Origin: Catenulispora acidiphila DSM 44928
GTDB lineage: Bacteria; Actinomycetota; Actinomycetes; Streptomycetales; Catenulisporaceae
Assembly (NCBI RefSeq): GCF_000024025.1
Contig: NC_013131.1
Coordinates: forward strand, 10,396,229-10,460,228
Length of the DNA stretch: 64,000 nt
Direction: 5' to 3'
Made by a program: the position numbers and the translations under genes
Shown here: piece after piece, positions 15,362 to 23,777 of the stretch
Numbering within the stretch: position 1 is the stretch's first letter
How the letters are laid out: every line of letters starts with the position of its first letter
The notes under the pieces: generated by a model
Database searches by the model: none
What the model was told of the DNA's origin: nothing
Seen by the model: only the letters and a program-made list of their open reading frames with translations

Positions 15362-15655
15362 TCAGTAGCGGTGAGCCATCACGTCGACCCAGCGGACGGC
15401 GTCGCCGTAGGTAGACAGCTCGGGGCTGGGCGAGTCGTCGTCGCGGCGGGTGGTGCCGATCCACCAACCGGGTCGCGCGGCGGGCTTCACGTGGCCAAGG
15501 AGAACGCCGTGATCGTTGAACACGTCGATACTGGTGATCTCGTTCTCCGGGCTGCCGGGCTCGATATCGACGGTGTGAGCGGTGATCCTGATGTTCTTGC
15601 AGATCAGGCCGGAGAATCTGCCGGAGGCGGGCGGAAAGGGTCTCAGGGTGCTCAT
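15362..15655 (-). CDS. Hypothetical beta-rich protein (97 aa)
   Basis: ATG 15655 lies 3 bp after the stop of the preceding gene. The product carries CKNIRITAHTVDIEPGSPEN and a W-rich segment (RPGWWIGTT), suggesting a small all-beta domain. No family recognised. It has no separate hairpin leader and is evidently translated together with 15658-15966. Confidence 0.6.
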   Translation of the reverse strand: MSTLRPFPPASGRFSGLICKNIRITAHTVDIEPGSPENEITSIDVFNDHGVLLGHVKPAARPGWWIGTTRRDDDSPSPELSTYGDAVRWVDVMAHRY

Positions 15656-15657
15656 GG

Positions 15658-15966
15658 TCAGAGCACTGGCAGGTATTCGGACATCGACGCCAGCGCCCGG
15701 CGAGCGGAGGCGGCCGACTCGGCGAACAGCCGTGAACAGCCTCCGAAGCCGCCGTTGGTGACCATGCTCGCGTCCTGGGCGGCTTTGACCGCCGGGTCGC
15801 TCTGGCCGGCCTGCCACGCGTGGTACGCCTGGTCGGCGGTTTCCTGCATGCGTTCGGCGTAGGCGGACAGCGCGGTGCGGATGATGGTGGCGTGGTTGCG
15901 TGCCCACTCGGCGGTGGCGCGCTCGTCCTCGGCTTCGTCTGTGCTGAAGCCCCACGGGTAGCCCAT
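15658..15966 (-). CDS. Hypothetical helical protein (102 aa)
   Basis: ATG 15966 has AAGGAGC upstream. The product (MGYPWGFSTDEAEDERATAE...) is strongly helical with an alanine-rich middle and a serine/glycine linker, and resembles small coiled-coil proteins of plasmids. It is the first gene after ssb in the operon and follows its own CGGCAA hairpin. Function unknown. Confidence 0.6.
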   Translation of the reverse strand: MGYPWGFSTDEAEDERATAEWARNHATIIRTALSAYAERMQETADQAYHAWQAGQSDPAVKAAQDASMVTNGGFGGCSRLFAESAASARRALASMSEYLPVL

Positions 15967-16006
15967 GGCGGGATGCTCCTTGATCTCTGGTCGGCGTCCT
16001 GGGTGG

Positions 16007-16043
16007 GCCTGTCCCGGGTGGTTGCCGCCACCTCGGGACAGGC
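16007..16043 (-). promoter_or_regulatory. CGGCAA-loop leader hairpin before the gene at 15966
   Basis: This is the best copy of the leader hairpin: GCCTGTCCCGAGGTGG pairs with CCACCCGGGACAGGC with a single bulge, closing on a CGGCAA hexaloop. CCCAGGACGCCGACCAGAG follows. Confidence 0.7.
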
Positions 16044-16102
16044 GTGAGCTCAGCGGCTCGGCGGCGGCTGTGCCCGGAACTGGCCGGGCACAGCCTCGGG
16101 GA

Positions 16103-16549
16103 TCAGAACGGCCGTTCGGCACCGGCGGTGGCGGGAGTGGGCATCGACCACGGGTCCGGGCTCGGGGCGGCGCTCTGCGCGGTGCGGCTGGCCTTGACCG
16201 GCGTGGCGACCGCGAAGCGGAGCGAGACGCCGATCTCCTCGACCTCCAGGTTCAGAGTGGAACGCTTCTCGCCGTTGTCGGTGACCCAGTTGTTCTGGCG
16301 CAGCTTGCCGGTCACGATGACGCGCGAGCCCTTCGACAGCGATTCGGCGACGTTTTCCGCTCCGGCGGACTTCCACACACCGCAGCGGACGTACACCGAG
16401 TCTCCGTCCTTCCACTCGTTCGAGGACTTGTCGAAGACCCGCTCGGTGTGGGCGACCGTGAAGTTGGCGATGCTGCTGCCGTTGTCCAGGAAGCGCAGCG
16501 ACGGGGCGTCGGTGAGGTTGCCGACCAGGGTGATGCTGTTGCCGATCAT
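16103..16549 (-). CDS. ssb: Single-stranded DNA-binding protein
   Basis: The 148-aa product has the SSB OB-fold in residues 1-110 (GNLTDAPSLRFLDNGSSIANF, VRCGVWKSAGAENVAESLSKG, RVIVTGKLRQNNW), then a Ser/Pro/Ala linker. The last residues read GAERPF, so the Pro-Phe end is kept but the usual acidic run (DDDIPF) is nearly lost; docking of partner repair proteins may be altered. It heads a minus-strand operon and is expected to coat single-stranded DNA during replication or transfer of the element. It is separate from the chromosomal SSB, which is not in the window. Confidence 0.92.
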   Translation of the reverse strand: MIGNSITLVGNLTDAPSLRFLDNGSSIANFTVAHTERVFDKSSNEWKDGDSVYVRCGVWKSAGAENVAESLSKGSRVIVTGKLRQNNWVTDNGEKRSTLNLEVEEIGVSLRFAVATPVKASRTAQSAAPSPDPWSMPTPATAGAERPF

Positions 16550-16584
16550 GAGGTTGGTCCTTTGCTCTGGTAGTTCGTCCTGGG

Positions 16585-16647
16585 TGTCGTCCGGGTTGCC
16601 GCCCTTCCGACATCTCTTAATTTACTCTCTTAGCTCGCCTAGCGCAA
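16585..16647 (-). promoter_or_regulatory. Promoter and leader hairpin of the ssb operon
   Basis: On the minus strand -35 TTGCGC (16642-16647), a 17-bp spacer and -10 TAAATT (16619-16624) form a housekeeping-type promoter. The transcript would begin almost directly with the hairpin 16585-16612 (TGTCG/CGACA outer and GGG/CCC inner pairs, CGGCAA loop). Sequence from the -10 to beyond the hairpin is nearly identical to 24806-24845. Confidence 0.7.
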
Positions 16648-16754
16648 CCCCTACAGGGCCTTGATCTCAACCGTTATATGGCTGTGACCTGAGGTTTCGT
16701 CACCTGTTCAGGACAATGCAACGGCCTACGGCCCTGGCGTCGGTGGCCGGTCGC

Positions 16755-16910
16755 ACTTCCCCGTTCCGCAATAGCTGCCGATGGGTCCGGGGCCAAGAGT
16801 CCCCGCGGAGTCCAGGGGTGGGCGCAGCCCGCTCGCGACAGCGACGCGCAGCGCCCTTGACGCCGCGGGGCGACCCCGGATCATGTGCAGCGCGGAGCGG
16901 GGAAAAGCAC
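16755..16910. other. Multi-stem structured element upstream of the ssb promoter
   Basis: Nested helices can be drawn: outer TTCCCCGTTCCGC with GCGGAGCGGGGAA, then TCCGGGG/CCCCGGA, then TCCCCGCGG/CCGCGGGG, then GTCCAGGG/CCCTTGAC around small hairpins including GGGCGCAGCCC and CGCGCAGCGC. The related copy at 24963-25100 keeps ATAGCTGCCG, GGGTCCGGGGC and GCGACGCGCAGCGCCCTTGA. No gene is seen in the gap 16550-17011. Confidence 0.55.
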
Positions 16911-17011
16911 GTCCCTTCGTCCGCCGGCCACGCGCAGCGAGGCCAATCGAAGCGCACCCGGCGACGCCCCTGGCCGCTCCTCCTCTGCTGCGTGCTCGGG
17001 AAGGACTGCGG

Positions 17012-17635
17012 TCAGGAACTCTCGGTCGCAGCGCGAAGCCAGCGCTCGGCGGTACGCGTGCTCACATGGTGCTCCGCAGCGATATCCACAGCCTGTGGAT
17101 GGTCCCCTGTCGCAATCCGCCGTTTCAGGGCGATCACCCGTTCATCGCTGGCGTAGGCCGCGGTGGCCGGCTTAGGATCGCGGGACTTTCGAGGTCCGGA
17201 CCGCGGGCTTCCGTGTCCGGTCCGGGCGTCGGCGGCGTCCCAGAGCGTGGCGCGCCGCCATCGCGGGCGGCGGCCGTCGTAGTCCTGCGGGCTGGCCGCC
17301 GGGAGGTAGCCGTCGCGGACGGCCTTGCGGACGGCGGCGGCGTCCTTCCACCCGATGATCCGCGCGGCTTCGGCGGCGTAGACCAGATCGTCCGGGTCGC
17401 CGCTGCGGTCGACCTCGGTGAGGCGGGCTGCCTTCTCCTTCTGGTGTCCGGCGAACCAGGTCTCCCACTCGTCGGTGAACCAGTAGTCGGTGCGGCCCTC
17501 GCGGGTGGCCTTCTCCGGAAACCCGGTCTCGGCGCGGTTGGCGTACGCAGCATCGAGGGTGGAGCGGCCGATGCCGTAGCTGACCATGGCGGTGCGGTCG
17601 ACGACCTCGCGGCCGGCGAACTCGTGCAGCGGCAT
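17012..17635 (-). CDS. Helix-turn-helix DNA-binding protein (207 aa)
   Basis: ATG 17635 begins MPLHEFAGREVVDRTAMVSY. Three HTH-like segments can be seen: residues about 16-38 (MVSYGIGRSTLDAAYANR), about 86-110 (YAAEAARIIGWKDAAAVRKA, MerR/excisionase-like) and the C-terminus (VDIAAEHHVSTRTAERWLRA). The last resembles a resolvase or regulator HTH. It ends about 100 bp from the structured element 16755-16910 and could bind that region or the ssb promoter; this is inference. Confidence 0.6.
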   Translation of the reverse strand: MPLHEFAGREVVDRTAMVSYGIGRSTLDAAYANRAETGFPEKATREGRTDYWFTDEWETWFAGHQKEKAARLTEVDRSGDPDDLVYAAEAARIIGWKDAAAVRKAVRDGYLPAASPQDYDGRRPRWRRATLWDAADARTGHGSPRSGPRKSRDPKPATAAYASDERVIALKRRIATGDHPQAVDIAAEHHVSTRTAERWLRAATESS

Positions 17636-17925
17636 GGCGGGGTGCCTCCGGGGCGCGGCGTGGACGCTCCTGCCGGGCAGGCAGAGGCGGGCCGGCGGTG
17701 CCGGTCGGCTACCGATTCTAGGGCCTTCACCTGGGGTTCTCCTGTCGCAAATCGTGGTCCGTGTGGTGGCGGGTAGGGCGTAGGCTGGTGGGCACGTTCC
17801 GCGTCGGATGAAGAAGCCCCACTCTGGTCGGGCGTCCTGGGCCTTCGCGGGGCCAGGTGAGATGGCGGGTCCCTTGCCGGGGGACCGTGCTAGCCGGTAC
17901 CGCCCCATTGGGGCGGACCCGCCGC

Positions 17926-18750
17926 TCACCGACTACCTCCGGTCCCACAACGTCGACGGCGCCGAGCTGACGAGTCGCGAGGTAGGCCGGTTTCGCTAGT
18001 TCGGATGATCTTTTGACGCCACTCGGCCGCCCAGCGGGCACAGTTGGCCTCAGTTCGGTGGCCGACTCGGCATCCGGGCCGGTATCTGCCCTGGTAGCTC
18101 CATGCGAGGCTATCGGCCGATGCCAGATGACGGCCGTAGATCCCTAAGCCCGCGGTCTTCACTCCGAATCCGTGCAGACGTATCCGCAACGCGGCTACCG
18201 ACTCAACGATCGCTCTGATCTCCCCGGTCCCCTGGCGCCGACACACCGAGCCCAAACCGACCACTGGCTCATGCTCCAGATCGACGCCTGAGCGCGCGAA
18301 CAGATCTACGCAGCGCAGGTAGTCATCGCGCTGCCATCCCTGGATCACCGGCACGATCGGCAGATCCGGCGCGATGTCCCGCAGCCGCAGGTAGTTGTCC
18401 ACGGTGAGCTGCTGGTGGGCCTCGACCGAGAGCCCGGTCCCGACGAATCGCGACCGTCCCACCTGGCCGCCGCCTATGACAACGGGCTCACACATCCAGT
18501 CCATTTGAGCCGCCCATTGGAGCCCGCCGATCTCTTGTACGTAGCGGCGGACGGCGGCGGCGTACTGCTCGGCGGTGATGGTCCACCGGCCGTACTGCTG
18601 GATCTCACTGAATGCGCCGGAGTCCAGGCACCACGGCCCGAGCGCTCGCGGAAGGGTTCGGCGGTGGGCGAGTCGGCGGTGGGAGATGAACAGCGGGATG
18701 TCCGTTGCCGCCAGCCATGCCGGCTGGTGGCATCCGAGGTAGAACCTCAC
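17926..18750 (-). CDS. DpdA-like TGT-fold protein (deazapurine DNA modification family)
   Basis: The 274-aa product resembles the DpdA/queuine tRNA-ribosyltransferase-like family of actinobacterial phages and plasmids: RTLPRALGPWCLDSGAFSE with an aspartate in DSGAF (D43), AAQMDWMCEP at 82-89, VVGLGSVCRR, HGFGVKT at 193-199 and ADSLAWS at 212-218. DpdA inserts a 7-deazaguanine (preQ0-type) base into DNA. The C-terminal metal site seems incomplete (C227, H231, C237). No folE/queD/queE/queC genes for preQ0 are nearby, so the host would have to supply it. Start GTG 18750. DNA modification is inferred from the family, not shown. Confidence 0.65.
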   Translation of the reverse strand: MRFYLGCHQPAWLAATDIPLFISHRRLAHRRTLPRALGPWCLDSGAFSEIQQYGRWTITAEQYAAAVRRYVQEIGGLQWAAQMDWMCEPVVIGGGQVGRSRFVGTGLSVEAHQQLTVDNYLRLRDIAPDLPIVPVIQGWQRDDYLRCVDLFARSGVDLEHEPVVGLGSVCRRQGTGEIRAIVESVAALRIRLHGFGVKTAGLGIYGRHLASADSLAWSYQGRYRPGCRVGHRTEANCARWAAEWRQKIIRTSETGLPRDSSARRRRRCGTGGSR

Positions 18751-18783
18751 CGTTGGCCGCCTCCCTGGTCGCGTCGCGCGACG

Positions 18784-19563
18784 TCAGAGTTTGTCGGTGG
18801 CGCCGACGGGATGAGCGATGGCGATGCGGCGGCGTCGGCGTGGCCGGTCTGTGCTGTCGCCGCGGGCTCGGTCCACCTCGCGCTGCCACTCGCTGAAGCG
18901 TCGGTCTCCTTGGCGGCGTTGGAGGTGAGGGATCTGGTTCGCCGCCATCGCGACCGGTGCCGGACCGTAGGCGGCGAGGAGATCAGATTCTGCCTGCGAG
19001 TGCCATCCGCTGTGCTCGATTTCCGTCTCGGTCGGAAACACGTCGCAGACCCGGTGCCTGTGCAGATCGACGTATCGGTCGTAGATCCCTCCGAGGGAGA
19101 TGATCCACACTGCGTTCGGCGGCCGTTCGGGCTCCAGTATCCGGTCATGGAGCATGACCTCCTTCGTGTACGCGTAGAAGCTGGTGTTGGGCGTGGCGCG
19201 GATGATCCGCAGCCAGGCTCGGGCGTAGGCGGCGGAGTAGAAATCGCCTGCCGCATGGATCCGGACATGGGCGCCGGCGAACTTCGGATGGGACAATTCG
19301 GCAGTCATCGCCTGCTCCCATCCCTCGGGATCTTCGAGGGTGAACAGCAGGTTCCTCACGTGCGCGGCCTTCACGGCCGGGAAGTTGTACGTTCCTGATC
19401 TTGCAAAGCACACCTGGGAACAGACGCCGGCCGCCCTGCATGTGCGGAATGTCGTCCCGTCCGGGAGTCGTGCGGCCAGCGCTGGAATAGTCCAGGACCA
19501 GATGCCGTCTCTCGCGAGGTCGCGGTTGGCGCGGCTGAGCAGCCGCGTGGGCCGCTCAGACAT
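18784..19563 (-). CDS. GP88-family protein with Cys cluster (259 aa)
   Basis: ATG 19563 lies inside the end of the preceding gene (TATGTCTGA). The product matches the mycobacteriophage gene-product-88 pattern: IWSWTIPAL, TCRAAGVCSQVCFARSGTYN, VRIHAAGDFYS and FYAYTKEV. Cysteines 42, 48 and 52 (C-x5-C-x3-C) could hold a metal or Fe-S cluster. It is 33 bp upstream of the DpdA-like gene; I recall the two families occurring together in actinophages, which should be checked. The function of GP88 proteins is not established to my knowledge. Confidence 0.65.
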   Translation of the reverse strand: MSERPTRLLSRANRDLARDGIWSWTIPALAARLPDGTTFRTCRAAGVCSQVCFARSGTYNFPAVKAAHVRNLLFTLEDPEGWEQAMTAELSHPKFAGAHVRIHAAGDFYSAAYARAWLRIIRATPNTSFYAYTKEVMLHDRILEPERPPNAVWIISLGGIYDRYVDLHRHRVCDVFPTETEIEHSGWHSQAESDLLAAYGPAPVAMAANQIPHLQRRQGDRRFSEWQREVDRARGDSTDRPRRRRRIAIAHPVGATDKL

Positions 19564-20329
19564 AACCCGCCCCAACTGGAACCGGGATCGTCTCTCCAGC
19601 GTCATCCGCTGCGATCGGCATGGGCCGGTCGTGCAGAAGGGTGAGGTCGTCGCGGGAGCAGATCCAAGCGAAGTCATCAGGCAGGTCGCCGGGCCGCTTC
19701 AGCAACTCGGGGTTCTCCTCGGCTTCGCGTGTCTCCAACGCGGTGTGCAGGTTCAGATCGTTGTCGACGTAGATGAACAGGCGTTTGCCGCCGATCTCGA
19801 CGATGACGCCCTGGAGCGCGTCGGACTTGGGCTCGTCGAGCTCTTCCAACTCGCTACCGATGGCGGCGCTCGCGGTGAAGTTGATGAGCAGCGCGGCTGG
19901 GTTGGTGATCTCGGGCATGGTGCGGGGCTTTCCTGATCGGGGCTTGCGGCGGGTGAAGAAGCGTCCACGGCGCTCGACGTAGCGGCCGTAGAGGAAGGCT
20001 GCGGCTTCGGCCTGGTCGTGGAAGCCGGAGACGACGGGTTCGGCTGCGGAGGTGCCGGCCGGGCTGTAGTGAACATCCGAGATCGCGGTGTAGTAGTAGC
20101 CGAACCGGATGCGGCCGTCCTCGACGCGGGTCGACTCGATCGCGCCGATGCGGATGCCCTCGTTGTATTTGCCGAAGTAGATCCACGCTCCGCTGCGGGA
20201 GCCCTTCTCAAGGCCGACGCGGAAGCGTGCCCTTTGCTTCGGGGCCGACTCGGTGGCGACCTGAACGCGGTAGGCGCACCAGTCGCGGAAGCTGGGCCGC
20301 TCGACGGCGGACTTGTGGACCGGGCTCAT
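19556..20329 (-). CDS. Hypothetical protein of the DpdA operon (257 aa)
   Basis: ATG 20329 overlaps the stop of the gene before it (ATGA). The N-terminal 130 residues hold aromatic, beta-type sequence (GAWIYFGKYNEGIRIGAIE, RIRFGYYYTAISDVHY). The rest (from MPEITNPAALLINF) has a small alpha/beta domain (VIVEIGGKRLFIYVDNDLNL). An in-frame ATG at the junction with AGGAAAG about 13 nt upstream may start the second part separately. Family unknown. Confidence 0.55.
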   Translation of the reverse strand: MSPVHKSAVERPSFRDWCAYRVQVATESAPKQRARFRVGLEKGSRSGAWIYFGKYNEGIRIGAIESTRVEDGRIRFGYYYTAISDVHYSPAGTSAAEPVVSGFHDQAEAAAFLYGRYVERRGRFFTRRKPRSGKPRTMPEITNPAALLINFTASAAIGSELEELDEPKSDALQGVIVEIGGKRLFIYVDNDLNLHTALETREAEENPELLKRPGDLPDDFAWICSRDDLTLLHDRPMPIAADDAGETIPVPVGAGYV

Positions 20330-21108
20330 CGGGCGCACTCCGTCTCCAGCGCGATCCTGGCGTCGGTGTAGGCGTCCCAGTCCCGCGCGGTCGGGGGTAC
20401 GTCGATGACGGGGACGGCGGCGGGGTCCTCGTCGCGGATCGCCCACAGGGCCGCGCGTGCGAGCCATCGATCGAAGCCAGGCGCGAAACCGGAGTTCGCC
20501 CGGTAAGCGGGAGTGACCAACCCCGACGATTCGTGATACTCGGCAACCTGCAACCGGTCTTCGGCGACCGCGTGCCAGCCGGTCAGCCGGGCCGCACGCG
20601 AGCAGCGGACGATCATCGTGTCGTGCTGGTGCGGCTGCGGGCCGGTCGCGCGCAGGGTCAGCTCTGTCCAGTGCTGGGTGACCAGGTCGCCGCCCAGGTG
20701 CGGCGGTCCCCACCATCCGTGCTCGTGCCGGCGGGACGGGTCAATGGTGCTGATCGAGCGGTGGCGCAAGCAAAAGTCGGCCGGGCTCATGCGCCAGGTC
20801 TGCCCGTCCCGCTGGTACTCGCGGACCGGGGCCGGCTTTCGGGTGGCGGGGCGGAGGTCGACGGCGATGCCTCGGCCGTCGACGCCGAGCAGGACGGCCC
20901 GGTGGTCGTCGGGCCGGTCGATCATCAGAGCCCAGCCGCGTTGGCGGAACGTGCGGACGGGGACGACCTCGGCCGCGCCGATGCCCGCGCGGCTGCGGGC
21001 GGACACGGCTTCGGCGCGCAGGTCCTTCTTGTAGAGCGTCCAGCACACGGTGCGCGCCGTGTAGCCGTGCAGATCAACTGGGGTCGGGGGCGAGGTCATG
21101 TTGCTCAC
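20326..21108 (-). CDS. Hypothetical protein of the DpdA operon (260 aa)
   Basis: GTG 21108 overlaps the preceding stop (GTGA), and its own stop overlaps the next ATG, so translation is coupled on both sides. The product has a DLHGYTARTVCWTLYKKDLRA start, a beta-rich middle with many Trp/His residues (HRSISTIDPSRRHEHGWWGP) and a helical C-terminus. No motif that I can assign to a known enzyme. Confidence 0.6.
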   Translation of the reverse strand: MSNMTSPPTPVDLHGYTARTVCWTLYKKDLRAEAVSARSRAGIGAAEVVPVRTFRQRGWALMIDRPDDHRAVLLGVDGRGIAVDLRPATRKPAPVREYQRDGQTWRMSPADFCLRHRSISTIDPSRRHEHGWWGPPHLGGDLVTQHWTELTLRATGPQPHQHDTMIVRCSRAARLTGWHAVAEDRLQVAEYHESSGLVTPAYRANSGFAPGFDRWLARAALWAIRDEDPAAVPVIDVPPTARDWDAYTDARIALETECAR

Positions 21109-21683
21109 AGGTCGTCCCCGTCCTGCTCGACGGCTTCGGAGCCCGGGAGTTGCTGCCAGATGGTTCCGGTCCAGACCTGCCAGTGTCCGCCGGGGTCGTC
21201 GGCGACCTCGGCGAGGGCTGCGGCGACCGCGGCCGGGACGACCGCTGCCACGCTCAGGCCGGTCTCCTGGGGCGGGATGAACACCCGGATCGCGAGGGTC
21301 AGCAGCGTGCCGCCGTCACGCAAGAACCGGGCCACCGTTTGGCCTTCGGCGACGGCTTGGAGGAGACGTTCGCTGATCTGCCATTCCTCGACCAGCAGGG
21401 CCATCAGCTGACTGCCGGTCACTGGCCGGCCGTGGTGTCGGCACTGGGCGGCGAACTCGTTGACCTTGGCGGGGCTGAAGGATCCAGTGGGGCGGAACGT
21501 CAGGTCACCACCTTCGTCGGTGCCCTCGATCGTGCCGATGTCGTGGCCGCCGAAGCGGACGAGCGCGACGAGCGTCGCGCCGCTCGGAGTCGGCAGAGAC
21601 GACATGGACACGACCTGAGGATGATCGGCGGGGACGAGCAACCCGGTGTGCATCAGGGTGACTGTCTCGGGGCGGGTGGTCAT
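21105..21683 (-). CDS. Hypothetical protein of the DpdA operon (192 aa)
   Basis: ATG 21683 (MTTRPETVTLMHTGLLVPAD) is preceded by AAGGACTCCC. The product combines a beta-rich N-terminal half (TLVALVRFGGHDIGTIEGTD) and a helical, alanine-rich C-terminal half (VAAVVPAAVAAALAEVADD). It is the first gene of a five-gene coupled set ending with the DpdA-like gene. No family recognised. Confidence 0.6.
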   Translation of the reverse strand: MTTRPETVTLMHTGLLVPADHPQVVSMSSLPTPSGATLVALVRFGGHDIGTIEGTDEGGDLTFRPTGSFSPAKVNEFAAQCRHHGRPVTGSQLMALLVEEWQISERLLQAVAEGQTVARFLRDGGTLLTLAIRVFIPPQETGLSVAAVVPAAVAAALAEVADDPGGHWQVWTGTIWQQLPGSEAVEQDGDDL

Positions 21684-21921
21684 GGCGGGAGTCCTTGTGC
21701 GGGGCGCGGCCGGGCCGCGGAAAGTGTTCGGGGAGATGGCGCAGATCGTGCGCCGGAAGCGCGAGGCACGGGACGCGTGGTGCTGCGCAGGGCTCGATGC
21801 CCGTGCGCAGCACGCCGGCCTCGGGGCTGAAGGGTCGGAGCCGTCCGGACACACAGCGTCAGGTCGGACGGTCCGGGTCGGGCAGGCCGGGATGGTCTCC
21901 CGGCCTGCCCTGACGGTCAGG

Positions 21922-23649
21922 TCAGATCTCGTCGGCGTCTTCACAGTCCGGGTCGGGGTCGTCCTCGTCCGAGCCGGGTTCGTCCTGCGACTCGCTCTGT
22001 CCTGTTTCCGGGTCGTCCTGGGCCTCGGCGTCGTCCTCGGGCTCGTCCTCGGCCCGGTCCTCGCCGTCGTCCTCGTTCAGCGTGTCCGCCATGACAGGCG
22101 CGGAGGCGGCTGGATCGTAGGGCCGGTCCTCCATCACGGCCTGCTCGATCGGCGACGGCTTGTAGCCCAGCGCGACCAAGAGTTTCAGCCACTCGGCGGC
22201 CTGCTTGCGCTCGTGCCGGTAGCCCTGAGAGCGATCGGTCCGCCAGAGTCCGTCGCTCATGTTCTTCTCGAAGCCTGCGACCAGCGGCAGGAACGTGAGC
22301 AGAACCAGCCGCTTGGCCGACGCCTTGGCCGTCAGTTTCGCCCAATCGGACGGGGCCTTGGGCTGTCCGAGGAGTTCGGCCACCAACTCGCCGTGACCGC
22401 TGAGAACTCCGTCCTGCGCGGCCGACCACCCGCGCAGGAGGTTGAAGGCGGTGAAGCGGGTGATGGCGGCGGTGTGCTCGGGCGACAGCGAGGTGCGGGC
22501 CATCAGCGAGGCAAGCCACTTGGTTCGCACAGTGCGGGCCGCGCGCCAGTCCTTGTTCCCCTCGATCACCCGCTTGCGCTGCGCTCTCTCCTCCGCCTTC
22601 TTCCGGGCGGCCTCTGCGATCTGTTCCGCGCTGCCCAGCGGCGGCGCGACCGCTGGCGGGGTGAAGGTCTCGCGGTCGATGTGCTTGCAGATCTTCGAGT
22701 CGCGGCAGGCGTAGAACACGCGTGGGGCTCCAGAGCGCTCGAAGACCGCGAGATGGCCGGGGCACTCGGCATGCACTTCGGGTTCTATCCCTCGCCCGGC
22801 CGTCGTCGGCATGGTGGCCAGCCTCACCAGACCGGCCGGAGCATCGTCGAACTCGTACAGCGCCACGCCTGCGGTCTTGTGCTGCTCGCGGATCTCCTCG
22901 CGGGCGGCCTTCTCGGCGCGGTCCTGGCGTTCCCGCTCCATCTGCCAGTCGAACTGATCGTCGCTGAACGCCTCGATGAGGCGAGCGGTCGCCTCGGCGT
23001 CGTCGGAGAACTCGGCCAGTGCGGCAAGCTCGGGCACGCTCCACTGGAACTCGATCACGGCGGCGGCCTTGGCGGCGGCTTCCTGCGTCTCTGCGGACAG
23101 CGTCGCGGCCCGAAGCGCCTGGTTCACCTCCTTGGCCTTGCCGCCGTAGGCACCGGCGAGACGCGTCTTGGTGGCTCCGGCCTCGTGGGCGGCGAACAGC
23201 GCGTTGGCCTCTTCCTGTGGCGTCAGCAGCTTCTTGTGCCGGGAGGTCATCAGCTGGTCGAGGTACTGACCGGCTTCGTCCTGGGCGCGGTCCCCGCTGA
23301 AGAAGCACGGCACGGCAGCAAGATCGGCCTTGATCGCGCCACCCATGCGGCGGTGCCCTTCGAGCACCCGATAGACGCCGGGCGTGGCCGATGCGGTGAT
23401 CTTCAGAGGATCGATGATCCCCTCAGCCTTGATGCTGGCGACGAACGCGGCGTTGAGATCGAGGTCCTTGCGGACATTGCCGGGATGCGCAATCAGCGCG
23501 GCCAGCGGGATCATGACAGCTTCCTGCGGCTGCGGGGTCTCAACAACCCCCTGCTCGGCCCCCTCGCGGGTGAGGACGGCGGCGGTCGCGGTTTCGACGG
23601 GTGTGGCGTCCTCGGCGAGGATTTCCGGCTCGGCGACGGTGATGGTCAT
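21922..23649 (-). CDS. ParB/RepB/Spo0J-family partition-like protein (575 aa)
   Basis: The N-terminal ParB nuclease-like domain (residues about 45-120) includes IPLAALIAHPGNVRKDLDLN and the R-box-like VLEGHRRMGGAIKADLAAVP (GHRR at 98-101). A helical HTH region follows (LAGAYGGKAKEVNQALRAAT). The long middle is Lys/Arg-rich, and the last 55 residues are almost all acidic. At 575 aa it is much longer than chromosomal ParB. No parA lies beside it. It could serve partition, regulation or nicking of the element; the acidic tail is unusual. Confidence 0.75.
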   Translation of the reverse strand: MTITVAEPEILAEDATPVETATAAVLTREGAEQGVVETPQPQEAVMIPLAALIAHPGNVRKDLDLNAAFVASIKAEGIIDPLKITASATPGVYRVLEGHRRMGGAIKADLAAVPCFFSGDRAQDEAGQYLDQLMTSRHKKLLTPQEEANALFAAHEAGATKTRLAGAYGGKAKEVNQALRAATLSAETQEAAAKAAAVIEFQWSVPELAALAEFSDDAEATARLIEAFSDDQFDWQMERERQDRAEKAAREEIREQHKTAGVALYEFDDAPAGLVRLATMPTTAGRGIEPEVHAECPGHLAVFERSGAPRVFYACRDSKICKHIDRETFTPPAVAPPLGSAEQIAEAARKKAEERAQRKRVIEGNKDWRAARTVRTKWLASLMARTSLSPEHTAAITRFTAFNLLRGWSAAQDGVLSGHGELVAELLGQPKAPSDWAKLTAKASAKRLVLLTFLPLVAGFEKNMSDGLWRTDRSQGYRHERKQAAEWLKLLVALGYKPSPIEQAVMEDRPYDPAASAPVMADTLNEDDGEDRAEDEPEDDAEAQDDPETGQSESQDEPGSDEDDPDPDCEDADEI

Positions 23650-23684
23650 GGCGGATACGCCTTCCTGGTTCGTTGTCCTGGGAT

Positions 23685-23719
23685 CGGCCGCGCCGGGGTT
23701 GCCGCCCCGGCGCGAGCCG
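23685..23719 (-). promoter_or_regulatory. CGGCAA-loop leader hairpin before the parB-like gene
   Basis: CGGCTCGCGCCGGGG pairs with CCCCGGCGCGGCCG with a small bulge, closing on a CGGCAA loop. CCCAGGACAACGAACCAGGAAGG follows, so the conserved ACCAGAG box is here ACCAGGA. Confidence 0.65.
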
Positions 23720-23777
23720 TGAAGGTGAAGAGAGAGGGTCCGGCCGGGCCGTGGTCCGGCCGGATGAGAGGGAAGGA

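Noticed and set aside
17808-17999. 63-codon plus-strand frame
   Set aside because: It overlaps the 3' end of the DpdA-like gene and has no good start signals; the GGGTCCC and CCGCCCC hairpins there fit an operon end better.
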